DNA of 64,000 nucleotides. Origin: Anaplasmataceae bacterium AB001_6. Its GTDB lineage: Bacteria > Pseudomonadota > Alphaproteobacteria > Rickettsiales > Anaplasmataceae. Under the pieces are notes generated by a model that worked only from the letters and a program-made list of their open reading frames with translations, was not told where the DNA came from and did not search any database. Below are positions 18,734-27,393 of this stretch, piece by piece. Made by a program: the position numbers and the translations under genes. The DNA is taken from contig CP048228.1 of assembly GCA_020002265.1 (NCBI GenBank), positions 1 through 64,000 on the forward strand. Reading direction: 5' to 3'. Position 1 is the stretch's first letter. Each line of letters begins with the position of its first letter.

Positions 18734-19732
18734 TCAATCTATGAGCTCTTTTTGATAAACCGACTGATCAATAAAACTCTTCAATCTTAATTTAACAAAA
18801 GACATTCCTTCTGCAATATCATTAGATAACCAATCTATCTTATCTTTGTTTAAAGAATATCTAATATATTCGCTATCAGTAGTGATATATCTATCAACAT
18901 TCTTTTGCATATTTACAGCCCCAACGGAAAATATGGCAGGAACACTTTGATTTCCAGTGCTAAAGTTACGGTAAATTCCATTTCCAGATTTATTCCATTG
19001 AGAATCATAGATTGTATATTCTAGCTCTTGTACAAAATCACCGCATAATAAAGCCATTGAATCATTTACTGCAAGGTCATTTATTATAAATCTATCAGAA
19101 GAAAAAGATAATTTATTTTCTTCAATGGATAAAACTCTAAAATCTATATTAATAGAGTCAAAATTACGACTATCTATATCATGATCCATAAAGAATTTAT
19201 CGGTCAGCAATAAATCATTGTAGAAATTAGTAGTAGAGACAGAAAATATTGCTCCTTTCCCTACTCCATTTAAAGCTATATTAAACAAAGGATATTTACT
19301 ATGACCAACTATGAAATCTAAATTTTTAACAATGTGAAGGCTCTGTTCATTATATTTATTCTTTGCATATATAACATATTCAATATCAACCTTATCTCCA
19401 CACTTTATATAGCCATCTTTCCTAGTTTGCAGAACCTGCATACCAAAAAAATTTCTCTTAAATCTACTATCAATAAAATAATTATAGAAACTATCTATAT
19501 TGACATTCCTATATATATACTTTTCAATGAGAGGATTTAAGACATTAATCGCTATAACTTCAAAAACGTTCTCAGGGATGATAATCATTCCATAGCTATT
19601 TTTCTTTTCTCGATCCACGGAGTGTATAAAATATGCCAACAAGCATATGATAAAAAAGAAAAATAACAAATAAATTACACCTTTTATAAAAATTGCCTTG
19701 GGATTGACTTTAAAAAGCAAATTAAATTTCAT
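18734..19732 (-). CDS. Membrane-anchored protein with two similar FKBP-like segments
   Basis: 332 aa. One N-terminal hydrophobic segment (about 15-36) with positive residues before it suggests a single inner-membrane anchor, with the rest periplasmic. Two segments resemble each other: CGDKVDIEYVIYAKN...PLFNIALNGVGKGAIFSVS (111-166) and CGDFVQELEYTIYDSQ...VPAIFSVGAVNM (230-275). The GD-x-V-x-x-x-Y-x-(I/L)-Y, then (F/L)-x-(I/V)-G, then KG-x-x-(F/V) pattern recalls FKBP-type prolyl isomerases, but the match is weak and typical active-site aromatics are not all visible. It has a strong ribosome-binding site (AAAGGTGA, 7 bases before ATG). It is transcribed away from parA. The role may be envelope protein folding, but this is unproven. 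Confidence 0.6.
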   Translation of the reverse strand: MKFNLLFKVNPKAIFIKGVIYLLFFFFIICLLAYFIHSVDREKKNSYGMIIIPENVFEVIAINVLNPLIEKYIYRNVNIDSFYNYFIDSRFKRNFFGMQVLQTRKDGYIKCGDKVDIEYVIYAKNKYNEQSLHIVKNLDFIVGHSKYPLFNIALNGVGKGAIFSVSTTNFYNDLLLTDKFFMDHDIDSRNFDSINIDFRVLSIEENKLSFSSDRFIINDLAVNDSMALLCGDFVQELEYTIYDSQWNKSGNGIYRNFSTGNQSVPAIFSVGAVNMQKNVDRYITTDSEYIRYSLNKDKIDWLSNDIAEGMSFVKLRLKSFIDQSVYQKELID

Positions 19733-20094
19733 ACAAAAATCACCTTTTTAAAATTTAAAGTAGATATACACAACCTACAATTCACATATTGAGCAATAAA
19801 TGCTCAATAATCAGCATAGTAGAATATATTTCTCAAAAATATCTCAATTTAGATAATCTAATAAGATTATCTCTTACATTTTGCATATATGAAGATATAT
19901 ATTATCGCACATAAATTACACATGCACTGAATATATCATATGTTATAAATAAGCTCTATTTTTTATAAATCTTACACAAGATAAACAAATGCAATATTTT
20001 GGAATAAGAATACAATTTGTACAGTCTATATAATATAATTGCTTCATTAAGGTCGAATAAAATCGAATGAGCAGTATTTTGCTAATTAAGAAAG
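19733..20094. other. AT-rich intergenic region upstream of parS
   Basis: About 360 bases between the divergent membrane protein and parA. No RNA gene or conserved frame was recognised. Both promoters should lie here. An oriC nearby is conceivable because parS and parAB usually lie near the origin, but no DnaA-box cluster was seen. Confidence 0.4.
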
Positions 20095-20110
20095 TGTTTC
20101 ACATGAAACA
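20095..20110. promoter_or_regulatory. parS-like site 1
   Basis: TGTTTCACATGAAACA, a 16-base palindrome that differs from the bacterial chromosomal parS consensus (TGTTTCACGTGAAACA) by one base. Expected to be bound by ParB to load and spread for chromosome segregation. Confidence 0.85.
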
Positions 20111-20205
20111 GAATTAAATATTAGATGGTGTAAAATATTGAAATATCAAAAAAGTATTTTTATACTTTTTGGTATTAATATCACAATCGACTTGTTGCTA
20201 AACAA

Positions 20206-20221
20206 AGTTTCACGTGAAACA
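20206..20221. promoter_or_regulatory. parS-like site 2
   Basis: AGTTTCACGTGAAACA, matching 15 of 16 consensus positions and perfect over the central 14. It lies 111 bases from site 1 and 28 bases before the chosen parA start, so ParB bound here could also regulate parAB expression. Confidence 0.88.
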
Positions 20222-20248
20222 ATAATAATTATTTTCAAGGTTCATAAA

Positions 20249-21094
20249 ATGACTGATCAAAAACAGGGCATGACTATATCAATAGTAAATCAAAAAGGTG
20301 GAGTGGGCAAAACCACTACTAGTATTAATCTAGCTACTGCATTTTCTGTCATTGATCGCAAAATTTTATTGATAGATTTAGATCCTCAAGGGAATAGCAG
20401 CACCGGCATGGGAGTGGAATATTCATCAAGAGAACATAGTGTGTATGATATTTTAATCAATGGGATTGATCCAAGATCAGCTATTCAGGAAACTTCTGTT
20501 CCTAATTTGGATATAATAACATCTACTGTGGATTTATCAGCAGCAGAAATAGAGTTAGCAAACGATCAAGATAGAGAGTATATACTAGATGAGATATTGA
20601 AAAAAATAAAACCAAAGTATGATTTTATTTTTTTAGATTGCCCTCCCTCGCTTGGGTTGCTTACTGTTAATGCACTTACCACGTCAGATTTAGTGATAAT
20701 TCCAACACAATGTGAATTTTTTGCTCTAGAGGGTTTGAGTCACTTACTTAAAACGATTAATTTAGTCAAAAATAATTTAAATCCTAAACTCACTTTGGAA
20801 GGCATTGTACTAACTATGTATGATAGACGTAACAGATTAACAGAATTAGTAGAAAAAGATATTAGAGATTATTTGCAAAACAAAGTATACGAAACTGTAG
20901 TTCCCCGAAATGTTAGATTATCTGAAGCACCTTCACACGGACAGCCTGCTATTATATACGATACAAAATGTTCAGGAACAAAATCATATTTGAGATTAGC
21001 ATATGAAATATTGGAGAGAATCGCGAATAACCTAGATAATAAAGAAATTGAATATTCAGAATCTAATTCTGTGAAAGAAGAGGATCTGGTGTAA
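20249..21094 (+). CDS. parA: Chromosome partitioning ATPase ParA
   Basis: 281 aa from the ATG at 20249. The frame extends upstream to 20138, but that extension runs through a parS site, and CAAGG sits 8 bases before 20249. ParA forms ATP-dependent dimers on the nucleoid that move ParB-parS complexes. Motifs are the deviant Walker A NQKGGVGKTTTSINLA just after the start, LLIDLDPQGNSSTG (A'), FIFLDCPPSLGLLTVNAL (Walker B) and the C-terminal VPRNVRLSEAPSHGQPAI. It is followed by parB 63 bases downstream. Confidence 0.95.
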   Translation: MTDQKQGMTISIVNQKGGVGKTTTSINLATAFSVIDRKILLIDLDPQGNSSTGMGVEYSSREHSVYDILINGIDPRSAIQETSVPNLDIITSTVDLSAAEIELANDQDREYILDEILKKIKPKYDFIFLDCPPSLGLLTVNALTTSDLVIIPTQCEFFALEGLSHLLKTINLVKNNLNPKLTLEGIVLTMYDRRNRLTELVEKDIRDYLQNKVYETVVPRNVRLSEAPSHGQPAIIYDTKCSGTKSYLRLAYEILERIANNLDNKEIEYSESNSVKEEDLV

Positions 21095-21157
21095 GCAATG
21101 GGCGCTAATTATTTTCTAATATTTAGTTAAGAAAATTTTTATAAATTATTTTTATTA

Positions 21158-22060
21158 ATGAGATTAAATATGAATACAAAAATCAAGACAAAAGATCGGT
21201 TAGGAGGTGGCATAGCCACTCTTATTCCTAATAAATCAGATGTTTTTCTCGGTAAATCTAACGCAAAAATGCATAAAGTAAAGATGATTGATATTACCGA
21301 TATATATCAAAATAAAGATCAACCTAGGAAGCATTTTGATCAAAAAAGTCTATTAGAGCTAGCTGAATCAATACAGGTGCATGGCCTTCTACAACCTATA
21401 ATTGTAAAAGATATAGGTAACAACAAATATGAAATAATTGCTGGAGAGCGTAGATTTAGAGCCTGTAAATTAGCTGATATTACATCTCTCCCTAGTATAA
21501 TTAAAACACCAAATAGTAGAGAGACTTTGGAACTTTCCATAATAGAAAATGTACAAAGAAGTGATTTGAATGTTGTTGAAGAGGCACAAGCGTATCAGAG
21601 ATTAATAAATCAATTTGGATACAAACACGAGGACATAGCATCTAGAGTTAATAAGAGTCGTAGTCATATCGCGAATTTAACAAGATTATTGCTCTTACCG
21701 GAAAAAATTATAAAGCATTTAGCAAACAACGACATAACAATGGGTCATGCAAGAGCATTAATTAATGTTGATCAAAATGAGGAGCTAGTTGACATAATAA
21801 TCGACAGCAATCTAAATGTTAGAGATACTGAAAAATTAGTGCAAAGGTATCTAAAAAGCGGCTGCATTGAATCTCAAGAGAATCCTACAATAGATATTGC
21901 AAATAACGATATAGATGGGAACCGAATAAGATTAGAAAGTACTCTATCAGAGAAGATAGGAATGCCTGTAAAAATAAATAATAATCATAAAAATATCACA
22001 ATAAAATTTAAAACTTTAGATCAATTGGAATTATTAATAAAGAAACTAACAATATCATAG
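21158..22060 (+). CDS. parB: Chromosome partitioning protein ParB
   Basis: 300 aa (or 296 from the ATG at 21170, which has a weak GAG seven bases upstream). ParB binds parS and acts as a CTP-dependent clamp. Seen are the N-terminal ParA-interacting start RLGGGIATLIPN, the ParB/Srx core DIYQNKDQPRKHFD...LAESIQVHGLLQPIIV...YEIIAGERRFRACKLA (CTP-binding GERRxRA), then ENVQRSDLNVVEEAQAYQRLI, the helix-turn-helix VNKSRSHIANLTRLLLLP, and MGHARALI. The short C-terminal dimerisation segment is present. The two parS sites are just upstream of parA. Confidence 0.95.
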   Translation: MRLNMNTKIKTKDRLGGGIATLIPNKSDVFLGKSNAKMHKVKMIDITDIYQNKDQPRKHFDQKSLLELAESIQVHGLLQPIIVKDIGNNKYEIIAGERRFRACKLADITSLPSIIKTPNSRETLELSIIENVQRSDLNVVEEAQAYQRLINQFGYKHEDIASRVNKSRSHIANLTRLLLLPEKIIKHLANNDITMGHARALINVDQNEELVDIIIDSNLNVRDTEKLVQRYLKSGCIESQENPTIDIANNDIDGNRIRLESTLSEKIGMPVKINNNHKNITIKFKTLDQLELLIKKLTIS

Positions 22061-22088
22061 ATCATAAAATATGATAGATAAGTCAATA

Positions 22089-22116
22089 TTGACTATTACG
22101 ATAAAAAATGTAGAAT
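22089..22116 (+). promoter_or_regulatory. Promoter of tRNA-Pro
   Basis: TTGACT (22089-22094), a 16-base spacer and TAGAAT (22111-22116) form a good sigma-70-type promoter 24 bases before the tRNA. Confidence 0.65.
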
Positions 22117-22139
22117 TTATTCGTTGAAGTAATGATACT

Positions 22140-22214
22140 CGGAGCATAGCGCAGCTTGGGTAGCGCACTTGGTTTGGGACCAAGAGGTCGGGAGTTCAAA
22201 TCTCTCTGCTCCGA
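22140..22214 (+). tRNA. tRNA-Pro (anticodon TGG)
   Basis: 75 nt without an encoded CCA. Acceptor CGGAGCA pairs with TGCTCCG, and the discriminator is A. The D arm contains AGCTTGGGTAGC. The anticodon stem CTTGG/CCAAG encloses TTTGGGA, giving anticodon TGG. The T arm contains GGGAG-TTCAAAT-CTCTC. The C1-G72 pair is typical of bacterial tRNA-Pro. CCA must be added after transcription, unlike the tRNA-Leu gene in this window. Confidence 0.96.
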
Positions 22215-22237
22215 TTCTTTTCTATTAATTGTTATGT

Positions 22238-22681
22238 ATGAAGGTATATAATAATATTACACAAGCACGTTCTTTTGCGATAAAAGGCAAAATTCTGTTA
22301 TCTTTGGATATGGGGCGCAAAAGGATAGGTATAGCCACTAGTGATATAGAACATGTTGTGGCATCCCCTCTTGAGATATATAAAAGAAGATCTTTAGAGA
22401 GTGATTTATTGTATATTAAAGAGTTATTCTGTTCTTTATCGGCATGTCTGTTGATTATAGGTTTTCCAAACTTACATTTTAGAAATGACGGCTGGCTTGA
22501 GCAAATCAAAGATTTTGCGAAAGACCTAAGCGTTAATCATGATATCCCATGTTGTTTTCAAGATGAGCATAACTCGAGTTCTGCGATAGTGAAAAGCAAT
22601 AATCGCCCAAAAAAAAATGGGAAATATTATGATGATAAATCTGCAGCATTCATACTACAATCTTCATTGGAATTTTTATAG
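22238..22681 (+). CDS. ruvX: YqgF/RuvX family pre-16S rRNA nuclease
   Basis: 147 aa from the ATG at 22238, which follows the tRNA-Pro gene by 23 bases. A TTG at 22229 is in frame but less likely. The RNase H-like fold is seen in LLSLDMGRKRIGIATSDIEHVVASPL (the family LGLDxGxKRIGVAxSD), the LLIIGFPN strand (normally VVGLP), CCFQDEHNSSSAI (the DE of the acidic centre) and DDKSAAFILQSSL (Asp of the C-terminal motif). The family matures the 5' end of 16S rRNA and was earlier called a Holliday junction resolvase. Confidence 0.85.
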   Translation: MKVYNNITQARSFAIKGKILLSLDMGRKRIGIATSDIEHVVASPLEIYKRRSLESDLLYIKELFCSLSACLLIIGFPNLHFRNDGWLEQIKDFAKDLSVNHDIPCCFQDEHNSSSAIVKSNNRPKKNGKYYDDKSAAFILQSSLEFL

Positions 22682-22693
22682 ATTGATATAAAC

Positions 22694-23776
22694 ATGAAAA
22701 AGCTAGCAATTTATACAGCAATATTTATTAGTGTAATTGGCCTGTGGTTTTACAACAAACAGACACATTTTCTAAGAAATATGATAGAAAGTAGGCAAAT
22801 GTCTAATATTTCCAGTGATAGTAACCAAAAGGTTCTAAATATATATTCCTCGAGGAAAGAAGCTCTTACAAAAGAAATTTTTGATGAATTCACAAATAAA
22901 ACAGGTATAAAAGTAAACTACATTATAGATGATGCCAACAAATTAATCGCTAGAATAGAAAGCGAAGGTGAAAATACTCCTGCTGATGTACTATTGGTAG
23001 CGGATGTTATTAATTTACTCAAGGCTGAAGATAAAAAAATATTAGCATCAATCAATTATTCAAAAATAAAGACAAATAAAATACCCAACAAGTTCAAATC
23101 AGCAAAATGGCTTGCATTAACAAAAAGAGTAAGATGCATAGTATACAATAAAGATAATATTGATCCTAAGGACATCGAAAATTATGAGAATCTTTCTAAC
23201 CCTATGCTCGAAGGTCAAATACTTATCACTTCATCAAATGTTGTTTACAATCAGTCTCTGCTTGCTTCCATCATAGCTGATAATGGAGAACAACGAGCAA
23301 AACAATGGACAGGAGGATTAGTTCGTAACTTTGCTAGGGATCCTAAAGGAGGTGAAACTGATCAGATAAAGGCAGTGATGGAAGGAGATGGTAATGTTGC
23401 AGTTGTAAATAGCTACTATGTTGCAAGAGTTTTTGATTACTATAGGCAAAAAGAAAAAGATATAGGAAAAAAGATAGGTGTTTTATTTCCTAACCAAGGG
23501 AACAGAGGATCAATGATAAATATAAGCGGCATAGGGATTATTGAGCAAGCAAAACATAAAGAAGAAGCAATAGAGTTTATAAAATTCATGATATCACCGG
23601 AGATTCAAAAATTTTATGCAGAGAAGAATCATGAATATCCTGTTGTAGATGGAGTAGAGATTTCTGATATTTTGAGATCTTTTGGAAAATTCAGGGAGGA
23701 TAACATTCCTTTATACACGTTGAGAAAATATACCAAATCAGCAACTAGAATAGCAGATGAAATGGGTTGGCAGTAA
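22694..23776 (+). CDS. Periplasmic iron(III)-binding protein of an ABC transporter (probable)
   Basis: 360 aa. An N-terminal hydrophobic segment (about 4-21) acts as a signal or anchor. The mature part is an extracellular solute-binding protein of the FbpA/FutA type: LNIYSSRKEALTKEIFDEFTNKTGIKVNYI at the start, DVLLVADVINLLKAE, then VVNSYYVARVFDY, where the Tyr pair matches the Fe-binding tyrosines of FbpA, and the family end with GIGIIEQAKHKEEAIEFIKFMISPEIQKF. It would capture ferric iron in the periplasm. No permease or ATPase genes are adjacent, so the transporter must be encoded elsewhere. Confidence 0.82.
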   Translation: MKKLAIYTAIFISVIGLWFYNKQTHFLRNMIESRQMSNISSDSNQKVLNIYSSRKEALTKEIFDEFTNKTGIKVNYIIDDANKLIARIESEGENTPADVLLVADVINLLKAEDKKILASINYSKIKTNKIPNKFKSAKWLALTKRVRCIVYNKDNIDPKDIENYENLSNPMLEGQILITSSNVVYNQSLLASIIADNGEQRAKQWTGGLVRNFARDPKGGETDQIKAVMEGDGNVAVVNSYYVARVFDYYRQKEKDIGKKIGVLFPNQGNRGSMINISGIGIIEQAKHKEEAIEFIKFMISPEIQKFYAEKNHEYPVVDGVEISDILRSFGKFREDNIPLYTLRKYTKSATRIADEMGWQ

Positions 23777-23913
23777 AATATATTATATATAAATATTAAA
23801 TTTTTTACTATTTAAGACAAAAATATGCTAAAATAGATCTATAAAGACGATATTTTATCAACAGATCTTCCCTGTATCGTTCTAAATGATTGTTAATTTT
23901 TGTTTCTTAGTGT

Positions 23914-25239
23914 ATGAAAATAACCGAATATCGCAACCTTCCTGCGTTTTCTACTTTTATTTCTGCTATCATTTTATCAACCGCTCTAGCGACAATGACT
24001 CTTTTCGCTTTAAATATCGCGTTTGGTCATGCTGTTATGTTAGCGTGTGGTAGTTATATAACTACTTTTTCTTATAACGTTCTGAGAAAATTAATCTTAG
24101 GTTATGTCAGTGGAGTAATAATAAAAGAAATATTACCTGCATCAGAAGATAATAAATCTAAGAATGAAGAAGATAACAAACCCTCATATGACGACCTTGA
24201 TCTTTTTGATGATGAAGAAGATAACAAATCCTCATATGATAGATTTCGTAATTCTATCTATAGTATTGTAAATGCATCTCTTTTTGCATCAATAATAACC
24301 TTTCTAGTTTTCAATGCCACACTTCAACACGCTATAGTACTGATATGTACTGGTTATATGATTTCCTTTGCTAGAGACATAATCAAAAAATTAGTTTCTG
24401 AGTATAATTATGAGAAAATATCATCAAACAAAATAATAGCTGAAATAGAAAATGTTGCTTCCATTACTGAAGCATATTTAGGCACCGCTTGTGATAAATT
24501 TACTTCTATTATGAAAAATATAGTGGATCTTGATCAAATAGCCGCTCAATTTACAAGAAAAAATATTGCTACTATTATGATTGGAAATACTGTTTCATCA
24601 ACTTCTTCATCATTAATAGATTTGTTAATTTCAAAGATTAAATCTAACATTTCCATTGATTTAGAATTCAGTCATCACTTAGCGAAACTTTTTGCAGATA
24701 TAACTACCATGTTAGCTACAACATTAGTCAAAATGCGTATTACTGGAGTATTGAAAGCAAAAATAACAGACAATGTGATGAATAATAACCCTCCTTTCAT
24801 CAAAACGTATGCAAATACTTTTGCAGACAGATTACTAGATACCATTTTTATTATAGAGGGTCGACTTAAATCCGTAATGAATTTAATGTTAAAATGCATT
24901 ACGCAGAAACATTCAGCATCACAGTTTAATATACAATGCGTTGATATTAATAATAATATTACCATAGATGAGACAATGAAAAGTGCTCATAATCTAACAG
25001 AGCTTTTACAAAATAGTGAAAGAATAAAAGGACATCCAGAAGATGATCTTTTGGACGGAACCAAAGGTGTTATATTTGCAGATAATGTAAACTACAAAGC
25101 CAATATATATGATATTGATAGTGCAAAAGAAGAGAATAAAAGTGTTGATTGCAATATGCAAGAGTGTTTAGAAGATATTGTTGAGATAAACAACGTTACA
25201 GAAAGTGCATCAACATTGGATACAGCACCATATTTATGA
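23914..25239 (+). CDS. Membrane protein of unknown function with a duplicated hydrophobic module
   Basis: 441 aa, not recognised. The N-terminal 170 residues contain two similar modules. Each has a pair of close hydrophobic segments (TFISAIILSTALATMTLFA...AVMLACGSYITTFSYNVLRKLI, and IVNASLFASIITFLVF...AIVLICTGYMISFARDIIKKLV). Between them are two copies of EEDNK(P/S)SYD flanking DDLDLFDD. The remaining 270 residues are mixed helical with another weakly hydrophobic stretch (IATIMIGNTVSSTSSSLIDLL). The C-terminus is acidic and polar. It is the first of four same-strand genes. The layout resembles inclusion-membrane or translocated host-membrane proteins of intracellular bacteria, but no secretion signal is proven. 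Confidence 0.6.
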   Translation: MKITEYRNLPAFSTFISAIILSTALATMTLFALNIAFGHAVMLACGSYITTFSYNVLRKLILGYVSGVIIKEILPASEDNKSKNEEDNKPSYDDLDLFDDEEDNKSSYDRFRNSIYSIVNASLFASIITFLVFNATLQHAIVLICTGYMISFARDIIKKLVSEYNYEKISSNKIIAEIENVASITEAYLGTACDKFTSIMKNIVDLDQIAAQFTRKNIATIMIGNTVSSTSSSLIDLLISKIKSNISIDLEFSHHLAKLFADITTMLATTLVKMRITGVLKAKITDNVMNNNPPFIKTYANTFADRLLDTIFIIEGRLKSVMNLMLKCITQKHSASQFNIQCVDINNNITIDETMKSAHNLTELLQNSERIKGHPEDDLLDGTKGVIFADNVNYKANIYDIDSAKEENKSVDCNMQECLEDIVEINNVTESASTLDTAPYL

Positions 25240-25302
25240 TGCACTATATATTTTTTAATACGCAAGTATAATTCATGTTTTATACATCACTAGTATATTA
25301 CT

Positions 25303-26232
25303 ATGGTCACCACTTTAAGTGGAATGAAAAACATTTTATATGCTATACTCTCTTATATTGGTAGTAAGATAATGGATTTTGTTGATCTAATGTACGAGAA
25401 TCAAAAAGAGGATAAGACTTTGCGTGACGTAGCAGCACAAACAGATATAGAAAAAGACAACGTGGAAATAAAAAATTTTGATGGCAAAAAGGTCAGTTTT
25501 CTCAGTAAAAATGGTAACTATACGAATTGGGTATTTGTACCTGATTTAGAAAAAACATTACTTTCACATGCTTTTATTGCCTTAAGACAATCTACTGACG
25601 TTAGCTATATCATAAAGAAATCTTTACGTCTTAGCGTTGAGAAAAAATCACATATTGACAATGCTGTAACTATAGAGAAAGAGAGTGTGCATGATACAAA
25701 AAGTAAAAAAGTGTCGGTATCGACGCAAACTGAAAAGCAAGATCTCAATGTCTTTCAGAAGAGTTGCTTTAAGTTAAATGACAGTAATAAAGATAAATTA
25801 CTTATGTTCTATAGTGGACCTTTGAAAAATTGGGTGCATGTCCCTGATTTAAAAGTAAATTCAGAGAAATATGGCTGTATTATTTTACAAGATCCTAATG
25901 TTTTTGATTATGATATTGATACAGGGATAAAACACAAGCTAATTCCTGCCGTAATCCCAGCAATAAATAAGCAACACTCCCACTCCCAAAAAAAAGTAAT
26001 GTTTGATCTTACACCTCAGGTTTTAAGTTCAAGAGGTAACAAAACATTACAAGTTATAACTGAAGATAAACCTGCAGAATTATCTAGCTCTGATGATGAG
26101 AAATTTCAAAAGCCTTCACAAGTAATGCCAAAAGGCAACTCCGAAGTTGATACAACACTGCAAAATACAAACATCCAAAAAATAGCAGCAGAAACAGAAG
26201 ATTGGGTACTAATTTCTCAACCTTCTCTTTAA
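25303..26232 (+). CDS. Unknown repeat protein with WVxVPDL motifs
   Basis: 309 aa, not recognised. A short hydrophobic N-terminal segment (ILYAILSYIGSKIMDFVDLM) is followed by two diverged repeats. Each has a (A/S)-(A/T)-QT-(D/E) box, a spacer and a W-V box: AAQTDIEKDNVEI...NYTNWVFVPDLEK, and VSTQTEKQDLNVF...LKNWVHVPDLKV. A third W-V box ends the protein (ETEDWVLISQPSL). The middle is Lys/Ser-rich and the C-terminal third is Ser/Asp/Glu-rich and probably disordered. It begins 63 bases after the preceding membrane-protein gene. No enzyme motif is visible. A host-directed adaptor role is speculation. Confidence 0.55.
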   Translation: MVTTLSGMKNILYAILSYIGSKIMDFVDLMYENQKEDKTLRDVAAQTDIEKDNVEIKNFDGKKVSFLSKNGNYTNWVFVPDLEKTLLSHAFIALRQSTDVSYIIKKSLRLSVEKKSHIDNAVTIEKESVHDTKSKKVSVSTQTEKQDLNVFQKSCFKLNDSNKDKLLMFYSGPLKNWVHVPDLKVNSEKYGCIILQDPNVFDYDIDTGIKHKLIPAVIPAINKQHSHSQKKVMFDLTPQVLSSRGNKTLQVITEDKPAELSSSDDEKFQKPSQVMPKGNSEVDTTLQNTNIQKIAAETEDWVLISQPSL

Positions 26233-26614
26233 ATAAAACTGCAATATTGTGATTTTAAAGCAAAAATCCACACGTTCATGTATCAATCGAAATGATATTT
26301 TCCAGATTTTGATACTATACATAAATAAGGAAAAGAGTTTGACATCACTTCAACAGCAAAATCGAGATTATATATTTAAATATTACAATTATTTTAATAG
26401 CACAAAGCTTAAATGAGAGTATTACTCATCTCACAATTAACACTTATTAAAAAAAGGAAGTAAGTTAAGGTAGTCTGTGTTTCACATGGTGGATTGGATA
26501 GATCTTACTCTACTATAAATTAGAAAGCATTACATTAAAAAATTAATATTTTTTCACCTATAATGTAAAAAAATGCTATAATTGCAATATACAATAATTA
26601 TTAAAAATATAAAT
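26233..26614. other. AT-rich intergenic region
   Basis: 382 bases within the unknown-protein cluster. A TGTTTCACATGGTGGA stretch (26477-26492) resembles half of a parS site but is not palindromic. A TATAAT box near 26573 could serve the next gene. No other feature was seen. Confidence 0.45.
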
Positions 26615-27208
26615 ATGTCAAAAGATACACTACTTCAACATCTTAATTATGCTACAAGGGTGTTAGCAAGAATGACAATTGTTGCATTAACATTACCCAA
26701 ATTTTTATTAATATCACTACCCGTCTCCCTTGTATCTTATGTAATAGATTCATTGACTGATAGAAATCAAGAGCAAACTTTAGCACAAAGATTAGGCACA
26801 GCAACATTGAATACTCTAAATATACAAATTAATACAATTGAAACTGCAGAAGATCTAATAGATAAATATCACAATCTAAATGTAGAAGATAGCAAAATGA
26901 GTACAAGCAAAAAAGAAGCTATGGGAATTCTTTCAAGTGCATTTCTAACTTCATTTACTGTTGCCACAACTACATTTATTGGTGCAATGCCTTTGATGAT
27001 ATTTACTGTAGGAGATCTAATCTCAAGAGAGACTCTGCAAAAAAATCAAGAAAAAACATCTGAACTAGATATTGAAGGTGAAGGATCTTTGCCAGCAATA
27101 TCGTATAATAATAATGATGATGATAATCCTGAAACTCAAATAGAGGAAGCTAGAGCACAAACATTTCTTTCAGAGCTACATGCAGCTACTACAAGATTAT
27201 TAAGGTAA
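26615..27208 (+). CDS. Small membrane protein of unknown function
   Basis: 197 aa from the ATG at 26615. A TTG at 26582 is in frame but gives an unsupported extension. Two hydrophobic regions are seen: MTIVALTLPKFLLISLPVSLVSYVI (about 18-42) and ILSSAFLTSFTVATTTFIGAMPLMIFTV (about 108-135). The C-terminal 50 residues are acidic and Asn/Asp/Glu-rich. It is not recognised by family. It lies in the middle of the four-gene cluster and is followed by two hairpins. Two hydrophobic patches with polar flanks again suggest insertion in a membrane. Confidence 0.55.
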   Translation: MSKDTLLQHLNYATRVLARMTIVALTLPKFLLISLPVSLVSYVIDSLTDRNQEQTLAQRLGTATLNTLNIQINTIETAEDLIDKYHNLNVEDSKMSTSKKEAMGILSSAFLTSFTVATTTFIGAMPLMIFTVGDLISRETLQKNQEKTSELDIEGEGSLPAISYNNNDDDNPETQIEEARAQTFLSELHAATTRLLR

Positions 27209-27227
27209 TTGCTATAACTAAGAGAGT

Positions 27228-27292
27228 AACAATTGATAAAAATAAAGAAAAATTCTATCAATTGTTATTAAGGTTTTTATTGATAAAACCTT
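27228..27292 (+). terminator. Two consecutive stem-loops after the small membrane protein
   Basis: First stem AACAATTGATA (27228-27238) with TATCAATTGTT (27256-27266), a perfect 11 bp. Second stem AAGGTTTT (27270-27277) with AAAACCTT (27285-27292), 8 bp with a 7-base loop, followed by TAATATTAGTAATAT. They may end transcription or protect the 3' end. The T-run is weak. Confidence 0.5.
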
Positions 27293-27393
27293 TAATATTA
27301 GTAATATATTTAATAAATTAAGTTAATATTATCGCAAGATGTAAGTAAAAATACAAAACACAGCGCATGATATAGAAAAATGAGGTTTCAAAT

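Noticed and set aside
26477-26492. Third parS-like site (TGTTTCACATGGTGGA)
   Set aside because: Only the left half matches parS. The right half is not the inverse, so ParB binding is unlikely.
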